This document shows, one piece after another, positions 11,635-21,519 of a DNA stretch of 64,000 nt. The DNA is from Desulfobacteraceae bacterium. GTDB lineage: Bacteria; Desulfobacterota; Desulfobacteria; Desulfobacterales; JAABTS01. The stretch lies in contig JAABTS010000002.1 of NCBI GenBank assembly GCA_011389735.1, positions 1-64,000 of the forward strand, written 5' to 3'. Below the pieces are notes generated by a model. That model ran no database searches and was not told where the DNA came from. It saw only the letters and a program-made list of their open reading frames with translations. The position numbers and the translations under genes were made by a program. The number at the start of each line of letters is the position of its first letter. The first letter of the stretch is position 1.

Positions 11635-13953
11635 TCAGCGTTGACGGTGGATGGAAAAATAAATCGACCGCTCAATGACGCTCATCATCAATGGAATATC
11701 TTCCACGGGCGCGCCCCTGTGGAATTCACGGGCCAGGATCAGAAATTTTTCCCATTTGAACGGAGGCCGGCCAATGCACGATTTGGCCCACAGCGCCATC
11801 CACAGGAGCCGTTCGAACCAGAGTTCCCTTTTATTTTCGAAGAATTCGGTAATTTGTGTGTTAAAGTCGTTTCGGGGGCTTTTACCGGCTTCGACGATAT
11901 CGTCGATATCGTCGATATCGATGATGTGGTCAAGTCCGGCGTCGTCTTCGAACCAGGATGACGCGAACGTTTCCTCGTCCGGCCAGTGTTTGCTTTCGGA
12001 CAGTACTTTGGAAACGTAGGCCGGTTTCAGGGTTTTGGGGTCGGCCTCCGATTCCATCCGTTTCAATTCCGCGTCATAGTCCAGCGGTTCGGGATGCCAG
12101 TAGGTTTTTCCGATTGATTCGGCTACTTCGAGCAATTCCGGGGGCGGCGGCGTATCGTTTTGGACGCCGGTCCATAGAAAGTGTGCGGTGAGCCGGTGGA
12201 AATATTCGGGATCTGTTTTGACCGTCAGGATGGATTGGGAAATATCCCCATAAATGGCGTTCATTTCGGATTTGTTCAGCCCTTTTCGAACCCAGGCCTC
12301 CCGGACGCCTTCCGTCTGTCGAACCATTATTCCGCTGAGAGTGAATTTTCGTTTTTCCGAGGTAAACACCCATGCGCCCTGTATTCCGGAGCCGTCGAAT
12401 GTCGATACGCTGGCTTCGCCGAATGTGGAATTGGGCATTGGGGCGCATTCGACCCGGGCGGATCGGATGCGTTTGATCAGGGCGTCCAGTCCGGGGCGTT
12501 CATCTTCAGGAAGCCAGTTTCGAAGGCCGATCATTCGCCGGAAGGTTTCCGGGGAAACCGTGCTTTCGTCGGTGAATTCATTGAAAATCATCGGCACATG
12601 GCTTCGCACCTCCGGATCCGGGTGGAGCAACATCAGGCCGGCGAAATCGCGGATAATGGAGTGTTTGGACGCCGCCATTTCGGCGATGATGCTCAACTGG
12701 CCTTCCGGCGGAAGAATGGTCATTTCCGCCATAACGAAATCCAGCAATTCAAAAGGGGTTTGAAATCCGTCGGCGATAATAGCGTCGAACATCCGTTCCA
12801 GGCCCGAGGACCCTCCTTTGGACGTAAACCGGCTGTAATAAGTCGCCAGTTCCTCGCTTTTTTCCTTGATGTCCGGGTGGATTTCCAGCCCCGCCCGGTA
12901 AAGCGCTTGAAGCAGATCGGATTGAACCCGCGTGTCCACGTTTACCTGGAACGCGCGTTCAGCAATTTTTTTCTGGATTTTTTCCGATGTTTTTTCAGCC
13001 CATGCACGGTTTCGTTCCACGGAATAGCGGATTTCGGTCAAAGCTTCCTCCATGAGGATCACTCCGGCCTCGTATTCGGGGCTCAATTCGGGTTCCAGGC
13101 CGCCGGTCGGCGAATACTTGTCGAGAAGTTCCGATAACAGCGAAAACACGATATCCGGATTGCTCGCAATATGATTCTTGGTTTTCACGTCCACCGGGTT
13201 TTCACCCGGTTCGTTTTTCAACCGGGCGGCGGTCCCCCTGATCAGCTTTGAAGCTCCGGATTGCTGTTTCGAGGATTTTGTTTTCTTTTTTTTCCCGGAC
13301 TTCGATTTTTTGCCGGCTTTTTTTGGAGGGATCGAAGGGGGCGGCGGTTCGTCATCAAACAGGTATTCGTCGAACAGATCGTCATCTAACATGTCCTCGT
13401 CGAACAAATCGTCGTCGAGATAATCGTTTTCCAGGGCTTCGCCGAGTTCATCGATCAGGTTTTTCAAAAATACGTTCACATCCTTAGCCTGCCTATCCGG
13501 CAAAGGGCCCGGTTCCAGCACCGACCTTTTCTTTCCAGGCTTTTTGAACCGTTTTCCCTGATACGGTGTTTTCTCGACCGCCTCCTTGAACATGATGTAA
13601 TGGTCTTGCAGTTGCTCCAAATAATCCGGTTCACGATTGATGATATCGACAAAGGCCTGAATGAACAGGTCGGCGTATTCGGACTGGGGGTTCCAGGGAT
13701 CCAGAAAAGGGCCCGGTTCAGGGCCCTGGGGGTCAAACCCCATATTGATGGCGGCCATGGAACGATTTTCGGCCTGGGAGTGTACGGATATCATCACCCG
13801 CCGGCAGTCACAGTTTTTTCTTTCGCAATAGATTTCCATGAAGAAGTACAGGCCGGGGGGAGGAGAATCCTCCTCGTCGTTGTTTGGATGAACTTTCAGT
13901 ACACGAGTTTCTTTTTCGGCGATATCGGGAAATAATGTGTGGAATGGTTTCAT
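11635..13953 (-). CDS. Uncharacterised 772-aa protein
   Basis: Single long ORF with YCERKNCDCRRV Cys motif, an acidic repeat (DDDLFDEDMLDDDLFDEYLFDDE) and a Lys-rich linker. Confidence 0.7.
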   Translation of the reverse strand: MKPFHTLFPDIAEKETRVLKVHPNNDEEDSPPPGLYFFMEIYCERKNCDCRRVMISVHSQAENRSMAAINMGFDPQGPEPGPFLDPWNPQSEYADLFIQAFVDIINREPDYLEQLQDHYIMFKEAVEKTPYQGKRFKKPGKKRSVLEPGPLPDRQAKDVNVFLKNLIDELGEALENDYLDDDLFDEDMLDDDLFDEYLFDDEPPPPSIPPKKAGKKSKSGKKKKTKSSKQQSGASKLIRGTAARLKNEPGENPVDVKTKNHIASNPDIVFSLLSELLDKYSPTGGLEPELSPEYEAGVILMEEALTEIRYSVERNRAWAEKTSEKIQKKIAERAFQVNVDTRVQSDLLQALYRAGLEIHPDIKEKSEELATYYSRFTSKGGSSGLERMFDAIIADGFQTPFELLDFVMAEMTILPPEGQLSIIAEMAASKHSIIRDFAGLMLLHPDPEVRSHVPMIFNEFTDESTVSPETFRRMIGLRNWLPEDERPGLDALIKRIRSARVECAPMPNSTFGEASVSTFDGSGIQGAWVFTSEKRKFTLSGIMVRQTEGVREAWVRKGLNKSEMNAIYGDISQSILTVKTDPEYFHRLTAHFLWTGVQNDTPPPPELLEVAESIGKTYWHPEPLDYDAELKRMESEADPKTLKPAYVSKVLSESKHWPDEETFASSWFEDDAGLDHIIDIDDIDDIVEAGKSPRNDFNTQITEFFENKRELWFERLLWMALWAKSCIGRPPFKWEKFLILAREFHRGAPVEDIPLMMSVIERSIYFSIHRQR

Positions 13954-14006
13954 TGAAGTTCACTTTTCAAAGCGCCCCAAGAGGCGCGTGACAATTTTTA
14001 ATAATA

Positions 14007-14110
14007 TGCTCTTCCGGAAATTGAATTTCACTGGGTAGCCTGCCGGGGATATACGAACAGTATTATCCCGGGCCGGCCGCCTTGTAAAATGTAATTTCTG
14101 AAAACCCGTA
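14007..14110. repeat. ~105-bp interspersed palindrome
   Basis: tcttccggaaattgaatttcac...agcctgccggggatatacgaacagtattatcccgggccggccgccttgtaaaatgtaatttctgaaaaccc. Confidence 0.85.
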
Positions 14111-14118
14111 CACGCGGG

Positions 14119-15654
14119 TCATGGCCGATAATGGTTCAAAATCGCTTCGCAAAGCCCGGGTATAGTGTATGTTCGAGCCGTTATATCGACGTTGAACCCC
14201 ATATTTTCCGCCGTTTCGGAAGTGATAGGACCGATGGACGCGGTTTTGACTCCTTCCATCAGGGATTTCATAAGCGTTTCATCTTCGGGCAGCAGCTTCC
14301 GGAAATTGGCGGCGGTCGATGAACTGGTGAACGTCACCAGATGCACCGATTTTTCTCCCAGGCGTTTAATGAGCCGGTCAGCGTTTTGATCCGCGAATAC
14401 GGTTTTGTAAACTGGAACTTCGGTCACCAGGGCGCCTGATTCCCGCAGTTTTTCCGGAAGGATTGGCCTGGCGTCCAGAGCCCTGGGGATCAGCACTTTT
14501 TTTCCATGCATATCCCGGTTTTCAAAGGCCGCCACAACCGATTCGGCCCGGTAGCTATCCGGCAGAACGTCTGTTTTCAGGCCGTAGGCCGCCATTTTTT
14601 CCGCTGTGGAGGGCCCGATGGCCGCTGTCCGTATTCGGCCCAGCGCCCGGGTGTCCAGCCCCAATTCGTTCAACCGGTCGAAAAAGCGGATCACTCCGTT
14701 TACACTGGTGAAAATTATCCAGTCGTAGTCGGCGACGGAATTGACGGCTGCGTCCAGAGGCCCTATGTCGTCCGGAGGCGTTACCCGGATGGTCGGGCAT
14801 TCCAGGCATTCGGCGCCCAGATCGGAAAGTTGTTTCACCAGATCGCCCGCCTGGGCCCGGGCCCGCGTCACCACGATGGTTTTTCCGAAAAGGGGTCTGT
14901 TTTCAAACCATTTGAGTTTATCTCGAAGCCCGGCGACCTTACCCACCACAACCACGGCGGGCGCCTTGATCCCGGCTTCGACCGTCCTGTGTTGAATATC
15001 GCCCAGCACGCCGGACACCGTGATCTGCCCCGCCATGGTTCCCCATCGCACCACCGCCGCCGGCGTTTGCGCCGACAGCCCGTTTTCCATAAGCCGTTCG
15101 ACAATACGAGGAAGGTTTTTGATTCCCATAAGAAACACGATCGTGCCGATTCCTTTGGCCAGAGACGCCCAATCTATGCTGGATTCTTCCTTGAGGGGAT
15201 CTTCATGGCCGGTTACGAACGCGAGGGTGGATGTGAAATCGCGATGGGTTAGAGGAATGCCGGCGTAGGCCGGCGCCGCTACGGCCGACGTCACTCCCGG
15301 CACGATATCAAAAGGAATTCCGTTATCCGCCAGGACTTCAGCCTCTTCGCCGCCTCTTCCGAAAATGAACGGATCGCCTCCCTTCAAGCGGGTTACCGTC
15401 AAACCGGCCATGGCTTTTTCAACGATCAGGGCGTTGATCCGGTCCTGGGCCATCGTGTGATCGCCTCCACGTTTTCCCACATATATGATTTCCGCATCCT
15501 CCCGCGCATAATCCAGAAGCGGCGGAGACGCCAGGTAGTCGTAAATGAGAACGTCGGCCCCGCGGATACAGTCACGCCCCTTCAAGGTGATCAGCCCCGG
15601 ATCGCCGGGCCCGGCTCCCACAAGATAAACTTTGCCCATTTCGGTTGTTTTCAT
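14119..15654 (-). CDS. cobA-hemD: Fused uroporphyrinogen-III C-methyltransferase / uroporphyrinogen-III synthase
   Basis: GKVYLVGAGPGDPGLITLKG, RLKGGDPFIFGRGGEEAE, then HemD-like domain (TIVVTRARAQAGDLVKQLSDLGAECLECPTI). Start set at MKTTEMGKVYL, overlapping the hemC stop. Confidence 0.9.
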   Translation of the reverse strand: MKTTEMGKVYLVGAGPGDPGLITLKGRDCIRGADVLIYDYLASPPLLDYAREDAEIIYVGKRGGDHTMAQDRINALIVEKAMAGLTVTRLKGGDPFIFGRGGEEAEVLADNGIPFDIVPGVTSAVAAPAYAGIPLTHRDFTSTLAFVTGHEDPLKEESSIDWASLAKGIGTIVFLMGIKNLPRIVERLMENGLSAQTPAAVVRWGTMAGQITVSGVLGDIQHRTVEAGIKAPAVVVVGKVAGLRDKLKWFENRPLFGKTIVVTRARAQAGDLVKQLSDLGAECLECPTIRVTPPDDIGPLDAAVNSVADYDWIIFTSVNGVIRFFDRLNELGLDTRALGRIRTAAIGPSTAEKMAAYGLKTDVLPDSYRAESVVAAFENRDMHGKKVLIPRALDARPILPEKLRESGALVTEVPVYKTVFADQNADRLIKRLGEKSVHLVTFTSSSTAANFRKLLPEDETLMKSLMEGVKTASIGPITSETAENMGFNVDITARTYTIPGLCEAILNHYRP

Positions 15655-16580
15655 ATATCGCCTGTCAATTCCTTGAGTATCCGGCCCGCGCCTTTTCGGA
15701 TCAGCATTTCCGCCAGCGCCGTTCCGACCGTTTTGGTTTCGGTTTCTCCTCCGGACAGGGTCTCCCGGATGTATCTGCCGGCGTTTATATCCGACACCAC
15801 GCCGTCCAGGGAGAACCGTCCGTTTTCGAGGACGCCCAGGGCGGCGATGGGAGTCTGACACCCGCCTTCCAGCGTTTTCAAAAATGCGCGTTCGCCCAGA
15901 ACGATCCGGTGAGTGGGATCATGATCCAGCCGCCCAATAAGGGATTCCGTTTCAGGATCGTTTTCCCTGATTTCGATGCACAGGGCGCCCTGGCCGACCG
16001 CGGGCAGCATGACCTCGGGGTTCAGGTATTCCGTGATCCGGCGAGCCAGCCCCATGCGCTTTACGCCGGCCGCGGCCAGTACGATTGCGGACAAATTTTC
16101 CGATTCTAGCTTCGATAACCGCGTGTCCAGATTACCGCGCAGCGGCACGATTTCGAGGTCGGGCCGGAACCGTTTTAACTGGGCTTCGCGCCTTAGGCTG
16201 CCGGTGCCCACCTGCGCCTCCGGCGGCAGATCCTTCAGCCCGGCGCCGGTTCGTGAAATGAGTACGTCCCTGGGATCTTCACGCTCCGGAACCGCGCCGA
16301 TATAAAGGCCCTCCGGGATGTCGGCCGGCATGTCCTTCATGCTGTGCACCGCCAGATCCACGTCCCCGTTCAACAGCGCCTCCTCAATCTCCTTGACGAA
16401 CAAGCCCTTGCCGCCGATCTTCGCAAGCGGCGTGTCCAGAATTTTATCCCCCCGGGTTTTGATCGGAACCAGTTCGACGGTCAAACCCGGAAATTGTTCC
16501 AGGAGCGCGTTTTTGACCCATTCCGCCTGCCAGAGCGCCAGCTTACTGCTTCGAGTCCCTATACGGAGCCTTTTTTTCAT
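15651..16580 (-). CDS. hemC: Hydroxymethylbilane synthase
   Basis: RIGTRSSKLALWQAEWV, LFVKEIEEALL, HSMKDMPADIPEGL, GNLDTRLSKL, LEGGCQTPIAAL. Confidence 0.95.
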   Translation of the reverse strand: MKKRLRIGTRSSKLALWQAEWVKNALLEQFPGLTVELVPIKTRGDKILDTPLAKIGGKGLFVKEIEEALLNGDVDLAVHSMKDMPADIPEGLYIGAVPEREDPRDVLISRTGAGLKDLPPEAQVGTGSLRREAQLKRFRPDLEIVPLRGNLDTRLSKLESENLSAIVLAAAGVKRMGLARRITEYLNPEVMLPAVGQGALCIEIRENDPETESLIGRLDHDPTHRIVLGERAFLKTLEGGCQTPIAALGVLENGRFSLDGVVSDINAGRYIRETLSGGETETKTVGTALAEMLIRKGAGRILKELTGDI

Positions 16581-16581
16581 A

Positions 16582-16812
16582 TCAATGCCCGCATCCCGCG
16601 CAACTGGAAGCCGAACAGCCTCCGCAAGAAGAATCCGCCGCCGCCGTTTTAACCGTCCGGCCGCCCTCCCCTTTGCTCATAAATCCGCAGGCGGACATCA
16701 GCTTATTGATCTTTTGCGAATTGCAGGACGGGCAGCCCGGCGTATCCGATCCAAACACAAGCGCTTCGAAATTCTTACCGCATTGTTCACAGTGATATTC
16801 ATAAATCGGCAT
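16582..16812 (-). CDS. FmdB-type zinc ribbon protein
   Basis: MPIYEYHCEQCGKNFEALV...CPSCNSQKINKLMSACGF; start set at the internal Met. Confidence 0.85.
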   Translation of the reverse strand: MPIYEYHCEQCGKNFEALVFGSDTPGCPSCNSQKINKLMSACGFMSKGEGGRTVKTAAADSSCGGCSASSCAGCGH

Positions 16813-16885
16813 CGATGATGTCTCCTTCCATGATATTCGTATTGTATTTTTCCAGTCGTTTTCGGCGGTCGAACGATCCGGTGAT

Positions 16886-17092
16886 ATAAAGGTTTTCAGA
16901 AATTTAATTGGCATCCTTCATAAACCCAGGAAAGTGGTTGACACTTTCCAAGTCGGGATCGGGATCGCTATCGGGATCGAAACAATTCGCTCTCGATAGC
17001 GATAGCGATCCCGATCCCGATAGCGATCCCGATTTCAAAGTGTAAACTGACAGATGAAGGATGCCATTAAATTTCTCAAAAAGTATAAGCAT
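16886..17092. repeat. Palindrome arms enclosing a hexamer hairpin
   Basis: Outer arms ggttttcagaaatttaattggcatccttcat / atgaaggatgccattaaatttctcaaaa; inner (gggatc)n...(gatccc)n at 16953-17032. Confidence 0.8.
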
Positions 17093-17097
17093 CCTTT

Positions 17098-18075
17098 TTA
17101 AATCCGCAAGCCGGAACCGGCCGGGTCGTCGATCCCTTCGATCACCCCCGCCGCAATCAGCGGGATCAGGATTTCATGAGGCCCGGTAAGGTGAAAGCCC
17201 TTGCCTCCGGAGGCCGTCGGGCGGTTGACCACGTTGGTCATGGGCCGGTAATGGCGGATAAAGTCGAGATTGACGGTGGTGAATTTTTCGATCCGGTGTC
17301 CCAGGTTCCGAACCAGAGTCACCGCTTTAAGGAACACTTCCGGCAGGATGACAGCCGAACCGATGTTCATGTAAACCCCGCCCTCGATATCCGAAATGAC
17401 CGACGCAAAAATTCGAAAATCCCGGTGGCTTGCTTCGCCGGCCGCCGCCGGATCGAAATCCGGGTGCATATGGAGAATGTCCGTTCCCATGGCGATGTGT
17501 ACGGTGACCGGTATTCCGAGCCGCGCGGCCTCCGCGGTTATGCTCGTGTACGCCCGGTTAGGGAAGCCTTCGAGGATAGACCGGCCCACCGCCTCTCCCA
17601 AACCCAGGCCCTCCCGGCCCGCTTTTTTGACCGCTTCGCTTAAAAACACGCCGGTCTCCCTGGCCATGCCGAAACTGCCGTCGCCGATAGCCGCATCAAC
17701 ATCCTCGGACGTTTTCCCCGAAAACGCCAGCTCGAAATCGTGGATGATTCCCGCGCCGTTCATAGCCACCGCATTGACCACTCCCCGCTTCATCAGATCG
17801 ACGACCACCGGGTTCAACCCCACCTTGATCACATGAGCCCCCATGGCCATGACCACGGGACGCCGGTTTCGCCGCGCGTCACAGATCGACGCGACCACCC
17901 CCGTCAAATCCTTGGCCCCAAGAATGTCCGGAAGCCGCTTGAAAAAATCCGCAAGACCGCCGCCCGCGTTCCAGGGCGTGGCGAAATCGTTCGACGACAC
18001 TTTGCTTTTTCGGTCCGACAACGAATAGGTGGACAGGGAATCCAGGGAGATAGGGGAATAATCGTGTTTTTTCAT
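17098..18075 (-). CDS. Deoxyhypusine synthase-like family protein
   Basis: Sequence features including MAMGAHVIKVGLNPVVVDLMKRGVVNAVAMNGAGIIHDFELAFSGKTSEDV; start set at MKKHDYSP. Confidence 0.6.
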   Translation of the reverse strand: MKKHDYSPISLDSLSTYSLSDRKSKVSSNDFATPWNAGGGLADFFKRLPDILGAKDLTGVVASICDARRNRRPVVMAMGAHVIKVGLNPVVVDLMKRGVVNAVAMNGAGIIHDFELAFSGKTSEDVDAAIGDGSFGMARETGVFLSEAVKKAGREGLGLGEAVGRSILEGFPNRAYTSITAEAARLGIPVTVHIAMGTDILHMHPDFDPAAAGEASHRDFRIFASVISDIEGGVYMNIGSAVILPEVFLKAVTLVRNLGHRIEKFTTVNLDFIRHYRPMTNVVNRPTASGGKGFHLTGPHEILIPLIAAGVIEGIDDPAGSGLRI

Positions 18076-18665
18076 TGAACGCCTCCGGTAAACGCATCGG
18101 GAAAAAGAGTCCGATCCACCAGCTCGCATAACAGATGGCCGATCAGAATATGGGTTTCCTGAATTCGGGCCGTAGTGTCCGATAACACCGGGATTACGAC
18201 ATCGGCCGATTCGGCGATTCGCCCGCCGCGGCCGGTCAGCCCGATCGTGTTGATTCCGGCGTCCTTCGCCGCCGTCAGCGCTCGCACCACATTCGGAGAA
18301 TCACCGCTTGTGCTGATCCCCAGCGCCACATCCCCCGGTCTTCCCAGAGCCGCAATCTGTTTGGAAAAAATTTCCTCGAAACTGAAATCATTGGCGATAC
18401 TGGTGATCGTGGACGTATCCGTGGTCAGCGCAAGCGCCGGCAAAGGTTTTCGGTCGATCCGAAACCGGTTCACGAATTCCGCCGCAATATGCTGCGCGTC
18501 CGCCGCGCTTCCCCCGTTCCCGAATATCATGATCTTGCGGCCGGCCACGATACACTCCGAACAATACCCGGCCGCAGCCAGAATCCGGTCCGTATACGTC
18601 CGGACCGATTCCCGCTTCACTCGAACGCTTTCCTCCAAAATATCCAAAACGACGTCTTCCATCAT
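18072..18665 (-). CDS. gmhA: SIS-domain phosphoheptose isomerase / DiaA-like protein
   Basis: GRKIMIFGNGGSAADAQHIAAEFVNRF, GDVALGISTSGDSPNVVRAL, LIGHLLCELVD. Confidence 0.85.
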   Translation of the reverse strand: MMEDVVLDILEESVRVKRESVRTYTDRILAAAGYCSECIVAGRKIMIFGNGGSAADAQHIAAEFVNRFRIDRKPLPALALTTDTSTITSIANDFSFEEIFSKQIAALGRPGDVALGISTSGDSPNVVRALTAAKDAGINTIGLTGRGGRIAESADVVIPVLSDTTARIQETHILIGHLLCELVDRTLFPDAFTGGVQ

Positions 18666-20011
18666 CAGATCCCCTCGTCGGCCATCATTGTTTTAAGTGT
18701 TTCGATATCAATGGACGCATCATAACCCAGCCGGCGGGCCCGGGTCAATTCCGCCAGCGCGTCGTTGAACCGGCGCTGTTTCATATACAGCTTTCCCAGG
18801 CGGAACCGGTAGAGCCCGTTTTTGGGAGCGATTTCCACGCTGTGTTTGCAAAACAGGGTCGAAATTTCCGGATTTTCACCCTGAAGATCCAGTAAACACC
18901 CCAGCGCCGACAGCGATTCGGCGTCGTACGGATTGATCTTGACCGCCGTCTTGTAAGCCGCCGTCGCCTGATCCGTCTTGTTCAGGGCTTCATAGCATTT
19001 GCCCATCCATCGAAACAAAGGGTTGGAACGGGGATCGATCCTTTCCGCCCTGTTCAAATAATCGAGGGCCGATTCATAGGTTCCGCCGGAGTAATACATC
19101 CGGCCGATCTGATACAATACGTCAAACGTGGCCTCCCCGGCCGATTCCGCTTTAAGGAAACATTCGAGGGCTTTTTGGGGATCGTCGGCGGACAGATACA
19201 CCAGGCCGGCGTTGTAATGGGCCATGACGTCCCTGCCGTTGATTGCGGCCGCAGCCGTGAATTCAGCGAGCGCTTTTTCGGAAAGCCCCATCGAACCATA
19301 ACACACCCCAAGGCTGTTCCGCACGTTCAAATTTTCCGGGTCGATCTTCAACGCCGTCCTGTATTCCTCGGCCGCCCCTTCCATATCTCCGGCCTGGTAA
19401 AGATTGTCCCCGCTGATATTGAGCGTGACAGCATCAAACACCGCCGTACTCCCCGGCCCGAAAAAACGGGCGTGATCGATCGCTTTCCGGGCGTTTTCCA
19501 CGATCCGTCCTTTTTCAAAGTCTATCTGAGGATACACCGCAATACCCGCCGTCAGAGTTTCCTTGCGCTTTCCCGCGAACCGCTCCCGGATTCGGGACGA
19601 CGCTTCACGACACCTCGCCGTATCGGCCTCCGGAATCATGCAGACGAACAGATTTCGATCCGTAACCCCCCAGATCCCTTTCTCTTCCGTACACACCTCG
19701 TCAACGGTTTCGGCCACATCCGCCAGCAACCCCGCGGCGTAAGTTTTCTCCATGGTTTCATCCTTGCGCGCCACATTGTCGATCCGAATCGCCAGTACGC
19801 CGAATGCGGACAGATCCTCGGCCCAGGCCACGGCCGCATCCATAAACAATCCGCCAGTCAAAATATTCGGAAAACGCTGCGTCAACGTCCCCGGATCGAC
19901 CAGCGATTTGATAATGTTCTTTTCTTTTTTTATCGGGCAATCCGTTTTGTTCAACATGAATTCCCCGCCCGACTGCTTGTTTTTGAATATATGCGCATTG
20001 TCCGGCGTCAT
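18665..20011 (-). CDS. TPR protein with N-terminal degenerate GGDEF-like region
   Basis: C-terminal TPR repeats (AEEYRTALKIDPENLNVRNSLGVCYG); N-terminal LTAGIAVYPQ...ENARKAIDHARFFG resembles GGDEF-domain end; no GGDEF signature. Confidence 0.65.
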   Translation of the reverse strand: MTPDNAHIFKNKQSGGEFMLNKTDCPIKKEKNIIKSLVDPGTLTQRFPNILTGGLFMDAAVAWAEDLSAFGVLAIRIDNVARKDETMEKTYAAGLLADVAETVDEVCTEEKGIWGVTDRNLFVCMIPEADTARCREASSRIRERFAGKRKETLTAGIAVYPQIDFEKGRIVENARKAIDHARFFGPGSTAVFDAVTLNISGDNLYQAGDMEGAAEEYRTALKIDPENLNVRNSLGVCYGSMGLSEKALAEFTAAAAINGRDVMAHYNAGLVYLSADDPQKALECFLKAESAGEATFDVLYQIGRMYYSGGTYESALDYLNRAERIDPRSNPLFRWMGKCYEALNKTDQATAAYKTAVKINPYDAESLSALGCLLDLQGENPEISTLFCKHSVEIAPKNGLYRFRLGKLYMKQRRFNDALAELTRARRLGYDASIDIETLKTMMADEGI

Positions 20012-21438
20012 AAACCACCCTCCGTTCTAATAATATGGTCGATAGCGCCCCCGATGGCGGGGATTTCCGCTCTCCGGACCGTCCTTAAATCCATTACGAA
20101 TTCTTCATCTTCGATCCTCCCGATAATCGGGGGCGAATTGTGTCTCATCAGACGTTCCAGCTTATTCACCGACATATTCCGGACCACCACGGCGACACAC
20201 CGGGTCGGCAGATCCTGAAGCGGCATGGCGCCGCCTCCCACCCGGGAAACACCATCCCTCTGGCTAATCGAAAGCGTTTCATGATTCAACGACCGGAGCC
20301 CCTTCGTCAAATTGTCCGCCTTATCCCGGATTAGAAACAAAGGCTGCATTATCATGGCCAATGTCGGAATTTTTTCCATCACCGTATCCGGACTGCGGTA
20401 GCACCGCAAGGTGCCCTCCAACGCCGCCAGAGTCATCTTGTCGATCCTCAACGCCCGAGTCAACGGATTTCGCTTGATCCGCTCGACATATTTCCGCTTC
20501 CCGACGATAATCCCCCCTTGAGGCCCTCCAAGCAACTTGTCGCCGCTGAACGTGACAATATCCACACCCGCTGAAACACTGTCCTGAACTGTCGGCTCCC
20601 AATACAATCCGCAGAACGCCAAATCGACGAACACGCCGCTCCCAAGATCCTCCATGACCGGAACCCCGACCCTGGCTCCCAACGCCGCCAGGTTCGCCGT
20701 AGACACCTCACAGGTGAACCCCACCACCGCGAAATTGCTCTGATGAACCTTCAACAACAACCCCGTTTCCGGACCCAACGCCGCTTCATAGTCCTTCATA
20801 TGCGTCCGGTTGGTCGTACCGGCCTCCTTCAATATGCAACCGCTTTTGGCCATGACATCCGGAATTCTGAACGATCCGCCGATCTCCACCAGCTCGCCCC
20901 GCGATACAATCACCTCTTTGCCCGACGCCAGCGTATCCAGCGACAACAACACCGCGCCCGCGTTGTTATTCACCACCAGAGCCGACTCGGCGCCCGTGAT
21001 TTCACACAACAAATCCTCGACCACGTCGTAGCGCTCACCCCGACGGCCCGTATCCAGATCGAATTCAAGGTTCGAATATCCGGACGCCGCCGACACCACA
21101 TGCTCGATCGCCTCCCGGCATAAAATCGAACGGCCAAGATTGGTATGCACCACAACTCCGGTCGCATTGACGACCCGCATAAGTTTGGGCGACATCGCCT
21201 CCGCCGTTTTCAACCGCAAACGATCCATCACCGTCGATTCCGCCGCGTCCGCCGATTCGACCACGTCTTCCCCGGACATGATCCCGGCCCTCAGCTCATC
21301 GATCGCCTCTCTCGCCGACTTTAAGAGAACACCCCTGGGAACGTCCGCGAATTCTACACGCGTTCTTTCCAAAATACGATCCACTCCCGGCAGCTTCTTG
21401 AGCAGCGCCTGTTGTTTTTCCGATAATTCCAGTTTCAT
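20008..21438 (-). CDS. selA: L-seryl-tRNA(Sec) selenium transferase
   Basis: VNATGVVVHTNLGRSIL, YSNLEFDLDTGRRGERYDVVEDLL, VDIVTFSGDKLLGGPQGGIIVG. Confidence 0.93.
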   Translation of the reverse strand: MKLELSEKQQALLKKLPGVDRILERTRVEFADVPRGVLLKSAREAIDELRAGIMSGEDVVESADAAESTVMDRLRLKTAEAMSPKLMRVVNATGVVVHTNLGRSILCREAIEHVVSAASGYSNLEFDLDTGRRGERYDVVEDLLCEITGAESALVVNNNAGAVLLSLDTLASGKEVIVSRGELVEIGGSFRIPDVMAKSGCILKEAGTTNRTHMKDYEAALGPETGLLLKVHQSNFAVVGFTCEVSTANLAALGARVGVPVMEDLGSGVFVDLAFCGLYWEPTVQDSVSAGVDIVTFSGDKLLGGPQGGIIVGKRKYVERIKRNPLTRALRIDKMTLAALEGTLRCYRSPDTVMEKIPTLAMIMQPLFLIRDKADNLTKGLRSLNHETLSISQRDGVSRVGGGAMPLQDLPTRCVAVVVRNMSVNKLERLMRHNSPPIIGRIEDEEFVMDLRTVRRAEIPAIGGAIDHIIRTEGGL

Positions 21439-21519
21439 CGATGCCCGTCCCCTTGAAAAAATGATCCCTTAAAACACTAACCCCGACCTTTATCATGATA
21501 CAGGAACTGTTTTCAACTC

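Noticed and set aside
12181-13137. 318-aa + strand ORF opposite the 772-aa gene
   Set aside because: Antisense shadow of a coherent minus-strand protein; arginine/phenylalanine-rich composition without recognisable domains.
16904-17092. 62-aa ORF GSLSGSGSLSLSRANCFDPDSDPDPDLES
   Set aside because: Translation of the hexamer hairpin, not a gene.
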